From Tenacibaculum aiptasiae (GTDB lineage: Bacteria > Bacteroidota > Bacteroidia > Flavobacteriales > Flavobacteriaceae), in contig NZ_WAAU01000028.1 in the NCBI RefSeq assembly GCF_008806755.1, forward strand, positions 177,894-241,893: 64,000 nucleotides of DNA, read 5' to 3'. The notes under the pieces were generated by a model. That model saw nothing but the letters and a program-made list of their open reading frames with translations, did no database searches and was not told the origin of the DNA. The translations under genes were made by a program, and so were the position numbers. The first letter of the stretch is position 1; each line of letters opens with the position of its first letter. Below, in pieces: positions 33,547-42,599 of this stretch.

Positions 33547-34664
33547 TATAAATTTAACTTGTAAGTTCTTCTTCTTTTGTGTACTGAAGGATTAAAAACT
33601 TTCCATATCTTTTGTATGGCTGTATTATCTTCTAGTTCAGGAGTTCTTATACAATTTTCAATATTCTTTTTTGTGAAAATTTCAGAATAGTGCTTGAAAA
33701 TTATAGCAGTTACTCCTTTATTTTGATAGTCAGGATGTACTCCAATCAAATAAAAAATTACATCTTTAGAATTGCGTCTAGCATTCAATAAATGAAAAAT
33801 GCCAAAAGGAAATAGTTTTCCATTGGCTTTTTGTAAAGCCTTAGAAAAAGAAGGCATCACAATAGCAAAAGCGACTAATTTGTTGTTCTCATCTAGAACA
33901 AACTTTATGTATTCAGGATTGATAAAACTAATGTACTTTTCTTTAAAATGCTTTATTTGTGCATTAGAGATTGGAACATAAGTGGAAAGTTTAGAGTAAG
34001 TTTTGCTAAACAAATCGAACATTTCATCAACATAAGGCATGATATCTTTTGTTGAAGTAAAATTCAAGGCTTTTAAATTGTATCTTTTTTGAATAATGTT
34101 ACTAGCCTTCTCGTATTTTGAAGCAGCCTCACTACTAAAGCGGAATTTATTTTCTAAATATTCTTTTTCTTTTTTGAAACCTAATTGTTCTAAGTGTTTT
34201 GAATAATATGGATGATTATACCAAGTAATCATAGTCCCTATGTGATCAAATCCTTCTACAAGAACTCCAGTTTTATCTAAATTATTAAAACCAACTGGAC
34301 CTTCCACATACTCTAGGTTATTTTGATAACCAATTTCCTTAACTTTTTCAATTAGTGATTTAGTTACATTGATATCATCTATGACATCAAACCAACCAAA
34401 ACGCATCTTTTTTATGTTTTGTTTTTCAACCTCATATGTGTTGATGATTGCAGCAACACGTCCAACAATTTCATCATTTTTTAAAGCAATAAAAAAACGA
34501 GCGTTTGCATGTTCAAAAACAGGGTTTTTGTCTTTGTCAAAACTATTTAGTTCGTCGTTGATAATTGGAGGTACCCAATATTTATTATTCTTATAAAGAG
34601 AAAAAGGAAACTTAACAAATTGTTTCATTTCCTTTTTGGTATTTATTTCTTTAATTTCAATCAT
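33546..34664 (-). CDS. GNAT-fold N-acetyltransferase-like protein
   Basis: The protein has 372 residues. The N-terminal third has a GNAT-like strand set (FFIALKNDEIVGRVAAIINT) and the C-terminal third a second one (YLIGVHPDYQNKGVTAIIFKHYSEIF, where the Q/N-K-G loop is the acetyl-CoA pyrophosphate site). The middle contains EYVEGPVGFNNLDKTGVLVEGF, seen in Bacteroidota proteins sometimes labelled GTP cyclohydrolase without support. The acceptor is unknown. It is coupled to rsmE by the TAATG overlap. Confidence 0.78.
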   Translation of the reverse strand: MIEIKEINTKKEMKQFVKFPFSLYKNNKYWVPPIINDELNSFDKDKNPVFEHANARFFIALKNDEIVGRVAAIINTYEVEKQNIKKMRFGWFDVIDDINVTKSLIEKVKEIGYQNNLEYVEGPVGFNNLDKTGVLVEGFDHIGTMITWYNHPYYSKHLEQLGFKKEKEYLENKFRFSSEAASKYEKASNIIQKRYNLKALNFTSTKDIMPYVDEMFDLFSKTYSKLSTYVPISNAQIKHFKEKYISFINPEYIKFVLDENNKLVAFAIVMPSFSKALQKANGKLFPFGIFHLLNARRNSKDVIFYLIGVHPDYQNKGVTAIIFKHYSEIFTKKNIENCIRTPELEDNTAIQKIWKVFNPSVHKRRRTYKLNL

Positions 34665-34682
34665 ACAGCAAATGTATCATTT

Positions 34683-36044
34683 TTATTTATCCTTCTTCTT
34701 TTCTTTTTCTTCTTCCTTTTTTAATTCTTCTTCTAGCTTTTTTATTTCTTTTTCAAGCTTTAAACGTTCTTTTTCTTTACGTTTAGCTTCTTTTTCCTTT
34801 TCTTTTTTAAGGTTTTTTTCGAGCTTTAAGCGTTCTTTCTCTTTCTTTTTAGCAGCTTTTTCTGCTTCTTTAGCTTTATTTCTAGCATCTTTTTCAGCTT
34901 TCTTTTTAGCTTTTTTTGCTGCTTTCTTTTCAGCTTTAGTAGTTTTCTTTTTTAACTTTTTATCTTCTTTAGCAATAACATCTACTAAAGATTTTTGACG
35001 TTGCCTCCTTGGTTTTTCAATTGTTATTTCTTCTTTCTTTTCACCATCATCAATAACAATAGTTTGCTTTTCTTTTTTCTTAAACAGTTTTTTTACTTTA
35101 CTGAACAAGCGTCCGAAGAAACCTTTGTTTTCATCGTATTTAGTTTCTTCTTGTTCAACAATTTTATTGCCAAATTCATCTACTTCTACAAATTCATCTT
35201 TATGTCTGTTTATTCTATAAGAAACTCCTACACCAGTATAAAAACCAATTTCGCTTTGTTGACGCATTATTCTAGCAGTGGCATTAAGTTGTAAATTTTC
35301 GCTATATAAATACGCTGCACCAAAGCCAATATTGCTTTTTCGTTGGTACTTTTCAAAAGACCCTTGTAATTCAGCAAAACCAGACCAATAATCATTAAAA
35401 TTATAAGTTCCAGTTATGATGTATGAGAATTCAGAAAAATCACTTCCTATATAATCATAATATAGGTTACTTATAACATTCAGTTTGTCAGAAAATTCAT
35501 TTTGTAATAAAACCCCAACTTTTGGTGTTACCCCACCTTTTTTATGATAATCATTTAAAATGCTGCCAAAATTCAAGCCAGCATAAACACCTACGTGTGG
35601 AATCCATCTTTTCCAATCAAAAGAGTGTCTAGCTTTCCAGCTTCTAATTTCCTTGCTTTTATCGTCATATTTAGGTGTATACACTAAATATTTTGCTCCT
35701 AAAGTTAAATTACCAAATCCTATTTGATTATATGAAGATTCAAAAACATTTTTAAAAGCGTTTTTATCGCTTTGTAAACTCGTATTTAAGTTAAATTCTA
35801 GTTTTTCGGTAAAGAAACTTGTCCTAAACAATAAGTTTAAACCAATAGCTTGAGGGTTACTAAAAGTAGGTGTAGCATTAATTTTTCTAAAAAACAGGCT
35901 TGATTCAAATTGATATACACCAGACCCCACACTGTATGGACTCTCAGAGAAACCTGGACGGTTAGAATTTATAACAGTCGTGTATTGTGCGTTTACAAGT
36001 AAGGTTGAGCAAAAAGCAAAAAACAAAAAAAGTTTCTTAATCAT
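34683..36044 (-). CDS. Outer-membrane beta-barrel protein with long charged coiled-coil tail
   Basis: The protein has 453 residues, with a signal peptide ending near LLVNAQ (residue 19). Residues about 20-270 are beta-rich with alternating hydrophobic strands (NSNRPGFSESPYSVGSGVYQ opens it), like the transporter or MetA-pathway OmpA-type barrels of Bacteroidota. From about 290 on it changes to a Lys/Glu/Arg-rich helical tail of roughly 160 residues with KEKERLKLEK repeats. Barrels normally end at a terminal aromatic strand, so the charged tail should project into the periplasm. It could span toward peptidoglycan or the inner membrane. Function unknown. Confidence 0.82.
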   Translation of the reverse strand: MIKKLFLFFAFCSTLLVNAQYTTVINSNRPGFSESPYSVGSGVYQFESSLFFRKINATPTFSNPQAIGLNLLFRTSFFTEKLEFNLNTSLQSDKNAFKNVFESSYNQIGFGNLTLGAKYLVYTPKYDDKSKEIRSWKARHSFDWKRWIPHVGVYAGLNFGSILNDYHKKGGVTPKVGVLLQNEFSDKLNVISNLYYDYIGSDFSEFSYIITGTYNFNDYWSGFAELQGSFEKYQRKSNIGFGAAYLYSENLQLNATARIMRQQSEIGFYTGVGVSYRINRHKDEFVEVDEFGNKIVEQEETKYDENKGFFGRLFSKVKKLFKKKEKQTIVIDDGEKKEEITIEKPRRQRQKSLVDVIAKEDKKLKKKTTKAEKKAAKKAKKKAEKDARNKAKEAEKAAKKKEKERLKLEKNLKKEKEKEAKRKEKERLKLEKEIKKLEEELKKEEEKEKKKDK

Positions 36045-36212
36045 GTTATAAATTCAAGTTATAGAAATTATACAAACATACGTAAAAATACGAATTACCG
36101 TATAATTTAAGTTTTGTAAAGTCTTAACGCTTCCTTTTGCTTCAAATTGTTATTTTTGATAGATTTTTTTATTTACAAGAAATAGATGATACATATAAAT
36201 GAGGCTGGACCT

Positions 36213-36467
36213 ATGAATTTTTTAAGAACTTTACTAATAATCCTTGTAGCATATTATGCTGTTAAGTTTGTTGTGAGGTTGTTTGCTCCATATTTAATTA
36301 AAAAAGCTGTTGATAAAGTACAGAAAAGAGCAGAGCAACAATATCAAAACCAACAACAAAAAACAGATGTTGAAGAAGGAAAAACAATTATAGATAAAAA
36401 ACCACAAAATAATAAACAAAGCAATAATTCGGTAGGAGAGTATGTTGACTTTGAAGAAATAGACTAG
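36213..36467 (+). CDS. DUF4834 family single-pass membrane protein
   Basis: The protein has 84 residues from the chosen ATG, giving MNFLRTLLIILVAYYAVKFV, the standard DUF4834 start. An in-frame ATG 27 nt upstream (36186) is possible but adds residues unlike the family. After one membrane helix and the segment RLFAPYLIKKAVDKVQKRAE the protein is Gln/Asn/Lys-rich and ends EYVDFEEID. It belongs to a small Bacteroidota family of unknown role and is commonly next to the YfhO gene, as here (2-nt gap). Confidence 0.85.
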   Translation: MNFLRTLLIILVAYYAVKFVVRLFAPYLIKKAVDKVQKRAEQQYQNQQQKTDVEEGKTIIDKKPQNNKQSNNSVGEYVDFEEID

Positions 36468-36469
36468 CT

Positions 36470-38869
36470 ATGAATTTAAAAAAAATACTGCCATTTGCAA
36501 TTGCAATAGCTGCTTTTGCTGTTATATCATTGTTATATTTTAATCCAGTTTTAAGTGGAAAACAAATTAAACAAAGTGATATTACTCAGTTTATAGGAAT
36601 GTCTAAAGAAGTTTCTGATTATAGAGCAGAAAAAGGAGAGGAGCCTTATTGGTTAGGAAATGCATTTAGTGGAATGCCAGCTTATCAAGTTAGTGCTTAT
36701 TATCCGAATGATTTTGTAAGATATATTGATAAAGCTATTCGATTTTTACCAAGACCTGCTGATTACTTGTTTTTATACTTCTTAGGATTCTTCTTATTGT
36801 TAAATGCATTGAAAGTAGATTGGAAACTAGCCATATTAGGTAGTTTATCCTTTGGATTTTCAACATATCTAATTATTATTTTTGGTGCAGGACATAATGC
36901 AAAGGCTCATGCAATAGGGTATATGCCATTAGTAATCGCAGGAGTATTATATGTTTTCCAAAAAAGATATTTACTCGGTTTTGTAATTACTTCTTTAGCT
37001 ATGGCTTTAGAAGTGTATGCAAATCATCCTCAAATGACTTATTACCTTGTTTTTTGTTTGTTAATATTAACTATTGTAGAATTTATTGAAGCATTTAAAA
37101 CAAAAACATTACCTGTTTTTGCTAAACAAGCATTAATATTAGTTGCTGCAATGTTTATAGGTTTAGGGGTTAACTCTACGAGATTATTGGCAATGAAACA
37201 GTATGGAGATTTTAGTACCAGAGGGAAGTCAGAACTAACTATAAATGCCGATGGAAGCCCTAAAGAAAAAACTACAGGACTAGATAAAGCTTATATTACA
37301 GAATATAGTTATGGAATAGGAGAAACATTTAACCTATTAATACCTCGCTTTATGGGAGGTGGAACTATTGAAAAATTAGGTGAAGACTCTAATTTTTATC
37401 AAGTTTTAGAGCAAAATGCTGGTAAAAGTGTAGCAAAAGATTATTCAAGTCAAGTACTTACTTATTGGGGAAAACAGCCTATTGTAGAAGCACCAGCTTA
37501 CATAGGAGCAATTTTATTCTTTTTATTCTTTTTAGGTATATTTTTAGTAAAGGGAAGATTGAAATATTGGTTAGTTTCAGCTACTATTTTCTCTATTATA
37601 TTAAGTTGGGGTAAAAACTTTCCAGTAGTAACAAATTTCTTTATCGATTATGTGCCTTTGTACAATAAGTTTAGAGCAGTTTCATCTATTCAAGTAATAG
37701 CAGAATTATGCGTACCATTATTAGGTATTATAGCTTTAAGAGATTTCTTTTCAACCAAAATTTCCTCAGAAGAAAAAGAAACAGCTGTTAAAAAAGCTTT
37801 TTATGTAATAGGAGGTTTAACTGCAGCCTTCGCTTTATTTGGTTCTAGTTTGTTTGCTTTTGAAGGACTTAGAGATAACCAATATCAACAATTACCAGCA
37901 TTGATTGATGCTTTAATTTCTGATAGAAAGGATATGTTATTTAATGACAGTGTAAGATCATTCCTGTTAGTTTTAGTAACTGGTGGTTTATTATGGTTTT
38001 ATTTAAAAGGAAAGTTAAAACAAATTCCAGTTTTAATAATTATTGGTGGATTAATAGTATTTGATTTGGTTTCTGTAGATATTAATTATGTAAACAAAGA
38101 AGATTTTACATCAGCAAGAAGAGTATTAAAACCATTTTCGCCAAACCAAGCTGATAAGGAAATTTTAAAAGATAAAGATTATTATAGAGTAGCTAACTTT
38201 AGTGTAAATCCAATGCAGGATGGGAGAACTTCTTATTTTCATAATTCAATAGGAGGATACCATGCAGCAAAAATGAAGAGATACCAAGAGCTGTTTGATT
38301 ACCAAATAGCTAAGAATAATATGGAGGTGTTGAATATGTTAAATGCTAAATATGTTATTATTGGTGAAGATAAATTTCAAGAAAATAAAGATGCCAATGG
38401 AAATGCTTGGTTTATTGAAAAACTAAAAGTTGTTGATACAGCCAATAGAGAAATAAAAGCTCTAGATAGTTTAAAAACGAAAGAAGAAGCTGTGTTGAAC
38501 TCAAAACATTTAAAAGGGGAGTTAACTTCTTTAAAGTTTCAGAAAGACTCTGTTTCATCGATAAAGTTAGTTAAAAATGATGTAACGGAATTAGTGTATG
38601 AAACAAATACAACAGGGAACAGTTTCGCTGTGTTTTCTGAAATTTATTACAAGGATGGTTGGAATGCCTATTTAGATGGTAAACAAGTTCCTTATCACAG
38701 AGTAAATTATGTGTTAAGAGGAATGGAGATTCCAAAAGGGAAGCACGAAATAGTATTTAAATACGAACCTACCGTTATAGCAAGAGGAAATGTAATTACA
38801 TTATTTTCATACGCATTATTACTATTAGTTCCAGTAGGTTGGGTGGCTTTTAAGAAAAGAAAGCAATAA
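36470..38869 (+). CDS. YfhO family polytopic membrane protein
   Basis: The protein has 799 residues. About twelve membrane helices are spread over residues 5-560, a large extracytoplasmic loop or domain spans about 560-765, and a last helix ends the protein (770-792). YfhO family features include LLYFNPVLSGKQIKQSDITQ after helix 1, PYWLGNAFSGMPAYQ and YSYGIGETFNLLIPRFMGG. YfhO proteins are GT-C-like and in Firmicutes take part in glycosylating lipoteichoic acid; the acceptor in Bacteroidota is unknown. It may help decorate surface glycans made from the 40.9-46.5 kb operon, which is inference. Confidence 0.9.
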   Translation: MNLKKILPFAIAIAAFAVISLLYFNPVLSGKQIKQSDITQFIGMSKEVSDYRAEKGEEPYWLGNAFSGMPAYQVSAYYPNDFVRYIDKAIRFLPRPADYLFLYFLGFFLLLNALKVDWKLAILGSLSFGFSTYLIIIFGAGHNAKAHAIGYMPLVIAGVLYVFQKRYLLGFVITSLAMALEVYANHPQMTYYLVFCLLILTIVEFIEAFKTKTLPVFAKQALILVAAMFIGLGVNSTRLLAMKQYGDFSTRGKSELTINADGSPKEKTTGLDKAYITEYSYGIGETFNLLIPRFMGGGTIEKLGEDSNFYQVLEQNAGKSVAKDYSSQVLTYWGKQPIVEAPAYIGAILFFLFFLGIFLVKGRLKYWLVSATIFSIILSWGKNFPVVTNFFIDYVPLYNKFRAVSSIQVIAELCVPLLGIIALRDFFSTKISSEEKETAVKKAFYVIGGLTAAFALFGSSLFAFEGLRDNQYQQLPALIDALISDRKDMLFNDSVRSFLLVLVTGGLLWFYLKGKLKQIPVLIIIGGLIVFDLVSVDINYVNKEDFTSARRVLKPFSPNQADKEILKDKDYYRVANFSVNPMQDGRTSYFHNSIGGYHAAKMKRYQELFDYQIAKNNMEVLNMLNAKYVIIGEDKFQENKDANGNAWFIEKLKVVDTANREIKALDSLKTKEEAVLNSKHLKGELTSLKFQKDSVSSIKLVKNDVTELVYETNTTGNSFAVFSEIYYKDGWNAYLDGKQVPYHRVNYVLRGMEIPKGKHEIVFKYEPTVIARGNVITLFSYALLLLVPVGWVAFKKRKQ

Positions 38870-38880
38870 TTATATTTTAA

Positions 38881-40578
38881 TTAATCAAGAGTTTTTAAGA
38901 AGGCAGAAGGTGTTACACCTACTTGCTTTTTAAAAGCTCTTGAAAAAGCAGAGGCATTTGTATAGCCAACTTCTTGTGCTAAACCTTGGATAGAGTATTT
39001 TCTATATTGACCGTCAGTTCTCAATTTATTAATGATATAATCTATTTTACGTCTAGTAAAGTATTGTTTAAAAGATTCTTTATAATGTTTGTTAAATACA
39101 AAAGAAACGTAAGTAGAATTAGTTTGTAGGTCTTTAGTTATGCTAGAGATTGAAAAATTAGAATCTAGGAATTCATAATTTTCGTTAATATCTTTAATCT
39201 TATCAAGGATTTTATTTTCTAAGACATCGTCAATGTTGTACTCCTTTTTTTCTATTTCAATAGGTTGTTGTTGGTTATTGATCTTTGTAATTAATTTTTC
39301 TTTTTTATTTTTTTCTTTCTTATAAATGTAAAGAAGAACAGTGGCAAGTATAATAAGTAATATGAAAAAAGTAAGAATCAGTTTACGTTCTTTATTTGCT
39401 CCATTTTCTTTTATTTCTAAGTTTAATTTCTGTGCTTTATTAAAATTATTATCGTAAAATAAATTAAAGGTTTTATCCTTGTTTTTTCTAGCTAACTCGT
39501 ATTGTTTTAGGTTTAAAGAAGAGTATTTGTATGCACTATCAATTTTATGAATTTTATTGTATTGATTAGATAGAATATCATACATCGTAATAAGCTTACT
39601 TGTTTTACAATATTTTTTATCCTTTATTATTTTAGAAGCATAATATATTGCTGAATCAGAAACATTCAGGTTATGAAAACAAATAGCTTTTTGAAAATAT
39701 TCACGATGTTTATATTCGCAACCATTATTGATGTTTTTATAATTATTGATTAATTCTATAGCTTTTTTATATTCTTTTTTAGCTAATAAAATTTCAGTTT
39801 TTCTAAAATTATAAAACAGTTTAGAGTCTTTATGTATTGGAGTTAATAGTTTAGATGTACTATAAGCTTTATCATAATAATATGTTGCTGAATCTAATAA
39901 TACTTTGTTAGGATTGGTATTTTTACCGTTTAAAGCTATGTATGTGTCTCCTAGGCAATTGTATACGTTAGCCTGCCACTGAATAAAAAAATCGTCATTG
40001 TAATGGTCTTTTACAATTGGGTTTTTAATTTCACTAACAGAGTTTAATAATAAAACCTTGGCTTTATCATGCATGCCAAGTTTGTTTTTTATAACTGCTT
40101 TGCTAAGCTTTAATCCTAATTGATTTCTAAAATTTAGTTGGTCCTTTACAGGGTGGTTTGATATTTGGTTTTCTTTTTCAATAAGAATAGCATAAGCTTC
40201 TTGATATTTCTCTTGATTTTTTTTAATCCAAAATAATCTATTTAAAGAAGCTATTTTTCTGTCAATTAGACAAGGTTTATCTAAGCTTTGATTCAATGAA
40301 TCTACTAAGTTGATAACTCGCCTAATTATTTTCTCAGTCTTAGTGTAATTTTTTTGAATATAATAGCCATAAGCTCTCCCGGTTTTAGCTTCTAGCTTTT
40401 TACATATATTTTTAGAGTTTTCTAGTTTGTCGCAATAATAAAATAAGCTATCAATATTAGAGTTTTTAAAGAAGTCTACCTTGCTTAAATTAATAGAGTC
40501 TAATTGTCTCGTTTGAGAGTAGACTTTTTTGTTGAAAAAAAGAATAATGAAAAGAACAAAGTAAAAATTTTTATGCAT
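38881..40578 (-). CDS. TPR sensor with C-terminal AraC-type DNA-binding domain
   Basis: The protein has 565 residues from an ATG that gives a signal-like start (MHKNFYFVLFIILFFNKKVY). An ATG at 40633-40635 would add 19 residues before it and would overlap the putative -7 box, so I reject it. Residues about 25-375 contain TPR-like helix repeats, one membrane helix lies at about 400-420, a coiled linker follows, and the AraC HTH domain is at about 455-560 (STYVSFVFNKHYKESFKQYF, GLAQEVGYTNASAFSRAFKK, VGVTPSAFLKTL). This layout senses in the periplasm and regulates in the cytosol. It is divergent from the polysaccharide operon. Confidence 0.87.
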   Translation of the reverse strand: MHKNFYFVLFIILFFNKKVYSQTRQLDSINLSKVDFFKNSNIDSLFYYCDKLENSKNICKKLEAKTGRAYGYYIQKNYTKTEKIIRRVINLVDSLNQSLDKPCLIDRKIASLNRLFWIKKNQEKYQEAYAILIEKENQISNHPVKDQLNFRNQLGLKLSKAVIKNKLGMHDKAKVLLLNSVSEIKNPIVKDHYNDDFFIQWQANVYNCLGDTYIALNGKNTNPNKVLLDSATYYYDKAYSTSKLLTPIHKDSKLFYNFRKTEILLAKKEYKKAIELINNYKNINNGCEYKHREYFQKAICFHNLNVSDSAIYYASKIIKDKKYCKTSKLITMYDILSNQYNKIHKIDSAYKYSSLNLKQYELARKNKDKTFNLFYDNNFNKAQKLNLEIKENGANKERKLILTFFILLIILATVLLYIYKKEKNKKEKLITKINNQQQPIEIEKKEYNIDDVLENKILDKIKDINENYEFLDSNFSISSITKDLQTNSTYVSFVFNKHYKESFKQYFTRRKIDYIINKLRTDGQYRKYSIQGLAQEVGYTNASAFSRAFKKQVGVTPSAFLKTLD

Positions 40579-40597
40579 TCTAAGTATGTAAATATAA

Positions 40598-40656
40598 TAA
40601 TGCTTTTTATGAAAAGCATATAAAAACAAGTCCAAATATAATGCTTTTTATAAAAG
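40598..40656 (-). promoter_or_regulatory. Promoter of the TPR-AraC gene with repeated operator-like element
   Basis: The minus-strand -7 box TATATTTG at 40633-40640 would start transcription about 50 nt before the gene. ATAATGCTTTTTAT occurs twice, at 40598 and 40639, exactly 41 bp apart. The first copy is part of an inverted repeat (ATGCTTTT at 40600-40607, AAAAGCAT at 40612-40619). The copies flank the predicted start site, which fits autoregulation by the AraC domain. Confidence 0.5.
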
Positions 40657-40674
40657 GAAGGGTACAATGTTTTT

Positions 40675-40740
40675 ATGATTCGAGAAAGAGTAATATGTTT
40701 GTACTGCTTCTGTTTACTGCTATACACAGAAGATGAATAA
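40675..40740 (+). CDS. Possible 21-residue small peptide (weak)
   Basis: ATG to TAA gives a peptide with a Cys/Leu/Tyr-rich middle (VICLYCFCLLLYTED). The only support is that the stop is followed within 32 nt by a strong plus-strand terminator at 40772, in a region between divergent genes where a terminator is not otherwise expected. No plus-strand promoter could be fixed. It may equally be noncoding RNA or nothing. Confidence 0.15.
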   Translation: MIRERVICLYCFCLLLYTEDE

Positions 40741-40771
40741 GAAAGAGTTCATAACATTGTTATGAAAAAGT

Positions 40772-40802
40772 AAAAAAGTGGAGATTTACCTCCACTTTTT
40801 TT
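40772..40802 (+). terminator. Orphan intrinsic terminator between divergent genes
   Basis: AAAAAAGTGGAG and CTCCACTTTTTT form a 12-bp stem with loop ATTTAC, followed on the plus strand by more T. No annotated plus-strand gene ends here. The transcript it ends must therefore begin between about 40600 and 40770 or be minus-strand readthrough from the polysaccharide promoter region. Confidence 0.8.
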
Positions 40803-40854
40803 TATTTTATAACAAATTCAACAGTTTTAAACTGATTATTCAAAGAGATTGCTA

Positions 40855-40883
40855 TTGTAAAAAATAAAATAATAATACATTTG
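40855..40883 (+). promoter_or_regulatory. Promoter of the polysaccharide operon
   Basis: TTG at 40855-40857 and TACATTTG at 40876-40883 are separated by 18 nt, a good match to the Bacteroidota TTG/TAnnTTTG promoter. Transcription would begin about 10 nt before the methyltransferase ATG at 40900. Confidence 0.7.
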
Positions 40884-40899
40884 TTTCAAATTATTATTT

Positions 40900-41421
40900 A
40901 TGTACTCTAAATTACCAGAGAAAAGATATAATCACACCTTAGAGTTTTTAAAAAAGCATGTTCCAGCTCCAGCAGTTATTTTAGACTTAGGAGTTCGTAA
41001 TCCTTTTTCAGAAATAATGGAGAAAAATGGTTATACAGTATATAACACAAATGGCGAAGACTTAGATTTATTACCAGAAATAGTAAAAGAATATAAAGTA
41101 GATGTTGTAACTGCTTTCGAGATTTTTGAGCATTTATTAGCACCGTTTAATGTGCTTAGAGAAATTGAAGCTCAAAAAATAGTAACAACAATACCTTTGA
41201 AGTTATGGTTTACTGACGCCTATAGAAGTAAAACGGATATGTGGGATAGACATTATCATGAATTTGAAGATTGGCAGTATGATTGGTTGTTAGAAAAAAC
41301 AGGCTGGGAAATTTTAGATAGAAAAAAATGGACAAGTCCAATTAATAAAATAGGATTTCGACCAATTTTAAGAAAATTCACCCCTCGTTATTACGCTGTT
41401 TACGCAGAAAAAAAGAAGTAG
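40900..41421 (+). CDS. Class I SAM-dependent methyltransferase, polysaccharide operon
   Basis: The protein has 173 residues. Motif I is degenerate (PAVILDLGVRNPFSEIMEKN). The acidic motif II region is YNTNGEDLDLLP, and the central strand VDVVTAFEIFEHLLAPFN is typical of class I enzymes acting on small molecules or sugars (FEHLL loop). The second half has conserved aromatic and His residues (MWDRHYHEFEDWQYDWLLE). It probably methylates a sugar or lipid-linked glycan. It is the first gene of the operon, and the following glycosyltransferase starts 2 nt after its stop. Confidence 0.8.
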   Translation: MYSKLPEKRYNHTLEFLKKHVPAPAVILDLGVRNPFSEIMEKNGYTVYNTNGEDLDLLPEIVKEYKVDVVTAFEIFEHLLAPFNVLREIEAQKIVTTIPLKLWFTDAYRSKTDMWDRHYHEFEDWQYDWLLEKTGWEILDRKKWTSPINKIGFRPILRKFTPRYYAVYAEKKK

Positions 41422-41423
41422 TA

Positions 41424-42599
41424 GTGAGGATAGGAATGATTTTAGATAAAATATTTCCCCCAGATCCAAGGGTGGAGAATGAGGCCATTGAGTTAATCAA
41501 TAAAGGTCATGAGGTCTTTTTATTTTGTCTAACATATACAAATCAAAAGAGAGAAGAAGAAGTTAATCAAATTACGGTAAAAAGATATAAGAGCAATAAG
41601 TTAGAATATAAGTTATCTGCATTAGCTTATACAATTCCATTATATTCTATTTTAATGGAAAAGAAAATAAGTCATTTTTTAAATGAAGCTAGAATTGAAG
41701 CCATTCATATTCATGACATGGTAATTGCAGAAGCTGTTTTTAAGGCTAATAAAAAACTAGAGTTACCAATTGTTTTAGATTTGCATGAAAACAGACCTGA
41801 AATAATGAAGTTTTATCCTCATTTAAAAAGGTTTCCTTCTAATGTGCTTATTTCTCCCAAAAAATGGAAAGAAAAAGAAGAATCTTTTATAAAAAAGGCT
41901 AATCGGGTTATTGTAGTTACAAAAGACGCTAAGGAAGAAATTGTAGAAAGAACAAAAATTGATTCAAGTACTATTTCAGTAGTTCCTAATACAGTTAGGT
42001 CTTCATTTTATGAAAAAGCTCAAATTCAACTTGCTGAAAATAAAAAGAAAGACAATTTTGTATTATTGTATATAGGAGATACTGGAGAAAGAAGAGGTTT
42101 GAAAACTGTTGTTAGAAGTTTACCTAAATTAGCAAAGACTATAAAAAATATAAAGCTAGTTATAGTAGGTAAAGCAACCAATGAATTAAAACTTGAAGTA
42201 ACTAAATTGAAAATAACTGACTATGTTGATTTTCAAGGTTGGCAAAATGAATCTACTTTTGTAAAGTATATTCAAGAAAGTGATGTTTGTTTATCACCAT
42301 TGCACAGAAATATTCATCATGATACAACTTATGCAAATAAGTTATTTCAATACATGAGTTTAGGCAAACCTTTAATAGTGAGTAATGCCACAGCTCAGAA
42401 AAAATTAGTAGAAGAGTACAATACAGGTTTAGTTCATAAAGAAAAAGACGTAGAAGATTTTGAAAATAAAGTTTTAGAATTATATAATAATCCTTTGTTA
42501 AGAGAACAATTAGGAAAGAATGGAAAAGGTTTTGTTCAAAATGAATTTACTTGGGACAAAACATCCAAAGAGTTAATAAATTTATACGCTGGTTTATAA
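41424..42599 (+). CDS. Glycosyltransferase family 4 protein, GTG start
   Basis: This 391-residue GT-B enzyme has an N-terminal acceptor domain beginning RIGMILDKIFPPDPRVENEA and a C-terminal nucleotide-sugar-binding domain. The latter carries NFVLLYIGDTGERRGLKTVV and the GT4 signature SDVCLSPLHRNIHHDTTYAN near residue 290, with the E/x7-E-type loop at YMSLGKPLIVSN. The start is GTG 2 nt after the previous stop. The donor and linkage are unknown. It belongs to a surface polysaccharide operon. Confidence 0.9.
   Translation: MRIGMILDKIFPPDPRVENEAIELINKGHEVFLFCLTYTNQKREEEVNQITVKRYKSNKLEYKLSALAYTIPLYSILMEKKISHFLNEARIEAIHIHDMVIAEAVFKANKKLELPIVLDLHENRPEIMKFYPHLKRFPSNVLISPKKWKEKEESFIKKANRVIVVTKDAKEEIVERTKIDSSTISVVPNTVRSSFYEKAQIQLAENKKKDNFVLLYIGDTGERRGLKTVVRSLPKLAKTIKNIKLVIVGKATNELKLEVTKLKITDYVDFQGWQNESTFVKYIQESDVCLSPLHRNIHHDTTYANKLFQYMSLGKPLIVSNATAQKKLVEEYNTGLVHKEKDVEDFENKVLELYNNPLLREQLGKNGKGFVQNEFTWDKTSKELINLYAGL

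Noticed and set aside
34636..35294. Two plus-strand frames rich in Phe and Ser
   Set aside because: They are mirror images of the Lys/Glu-rich tail of the barrel protein and have no homology features.
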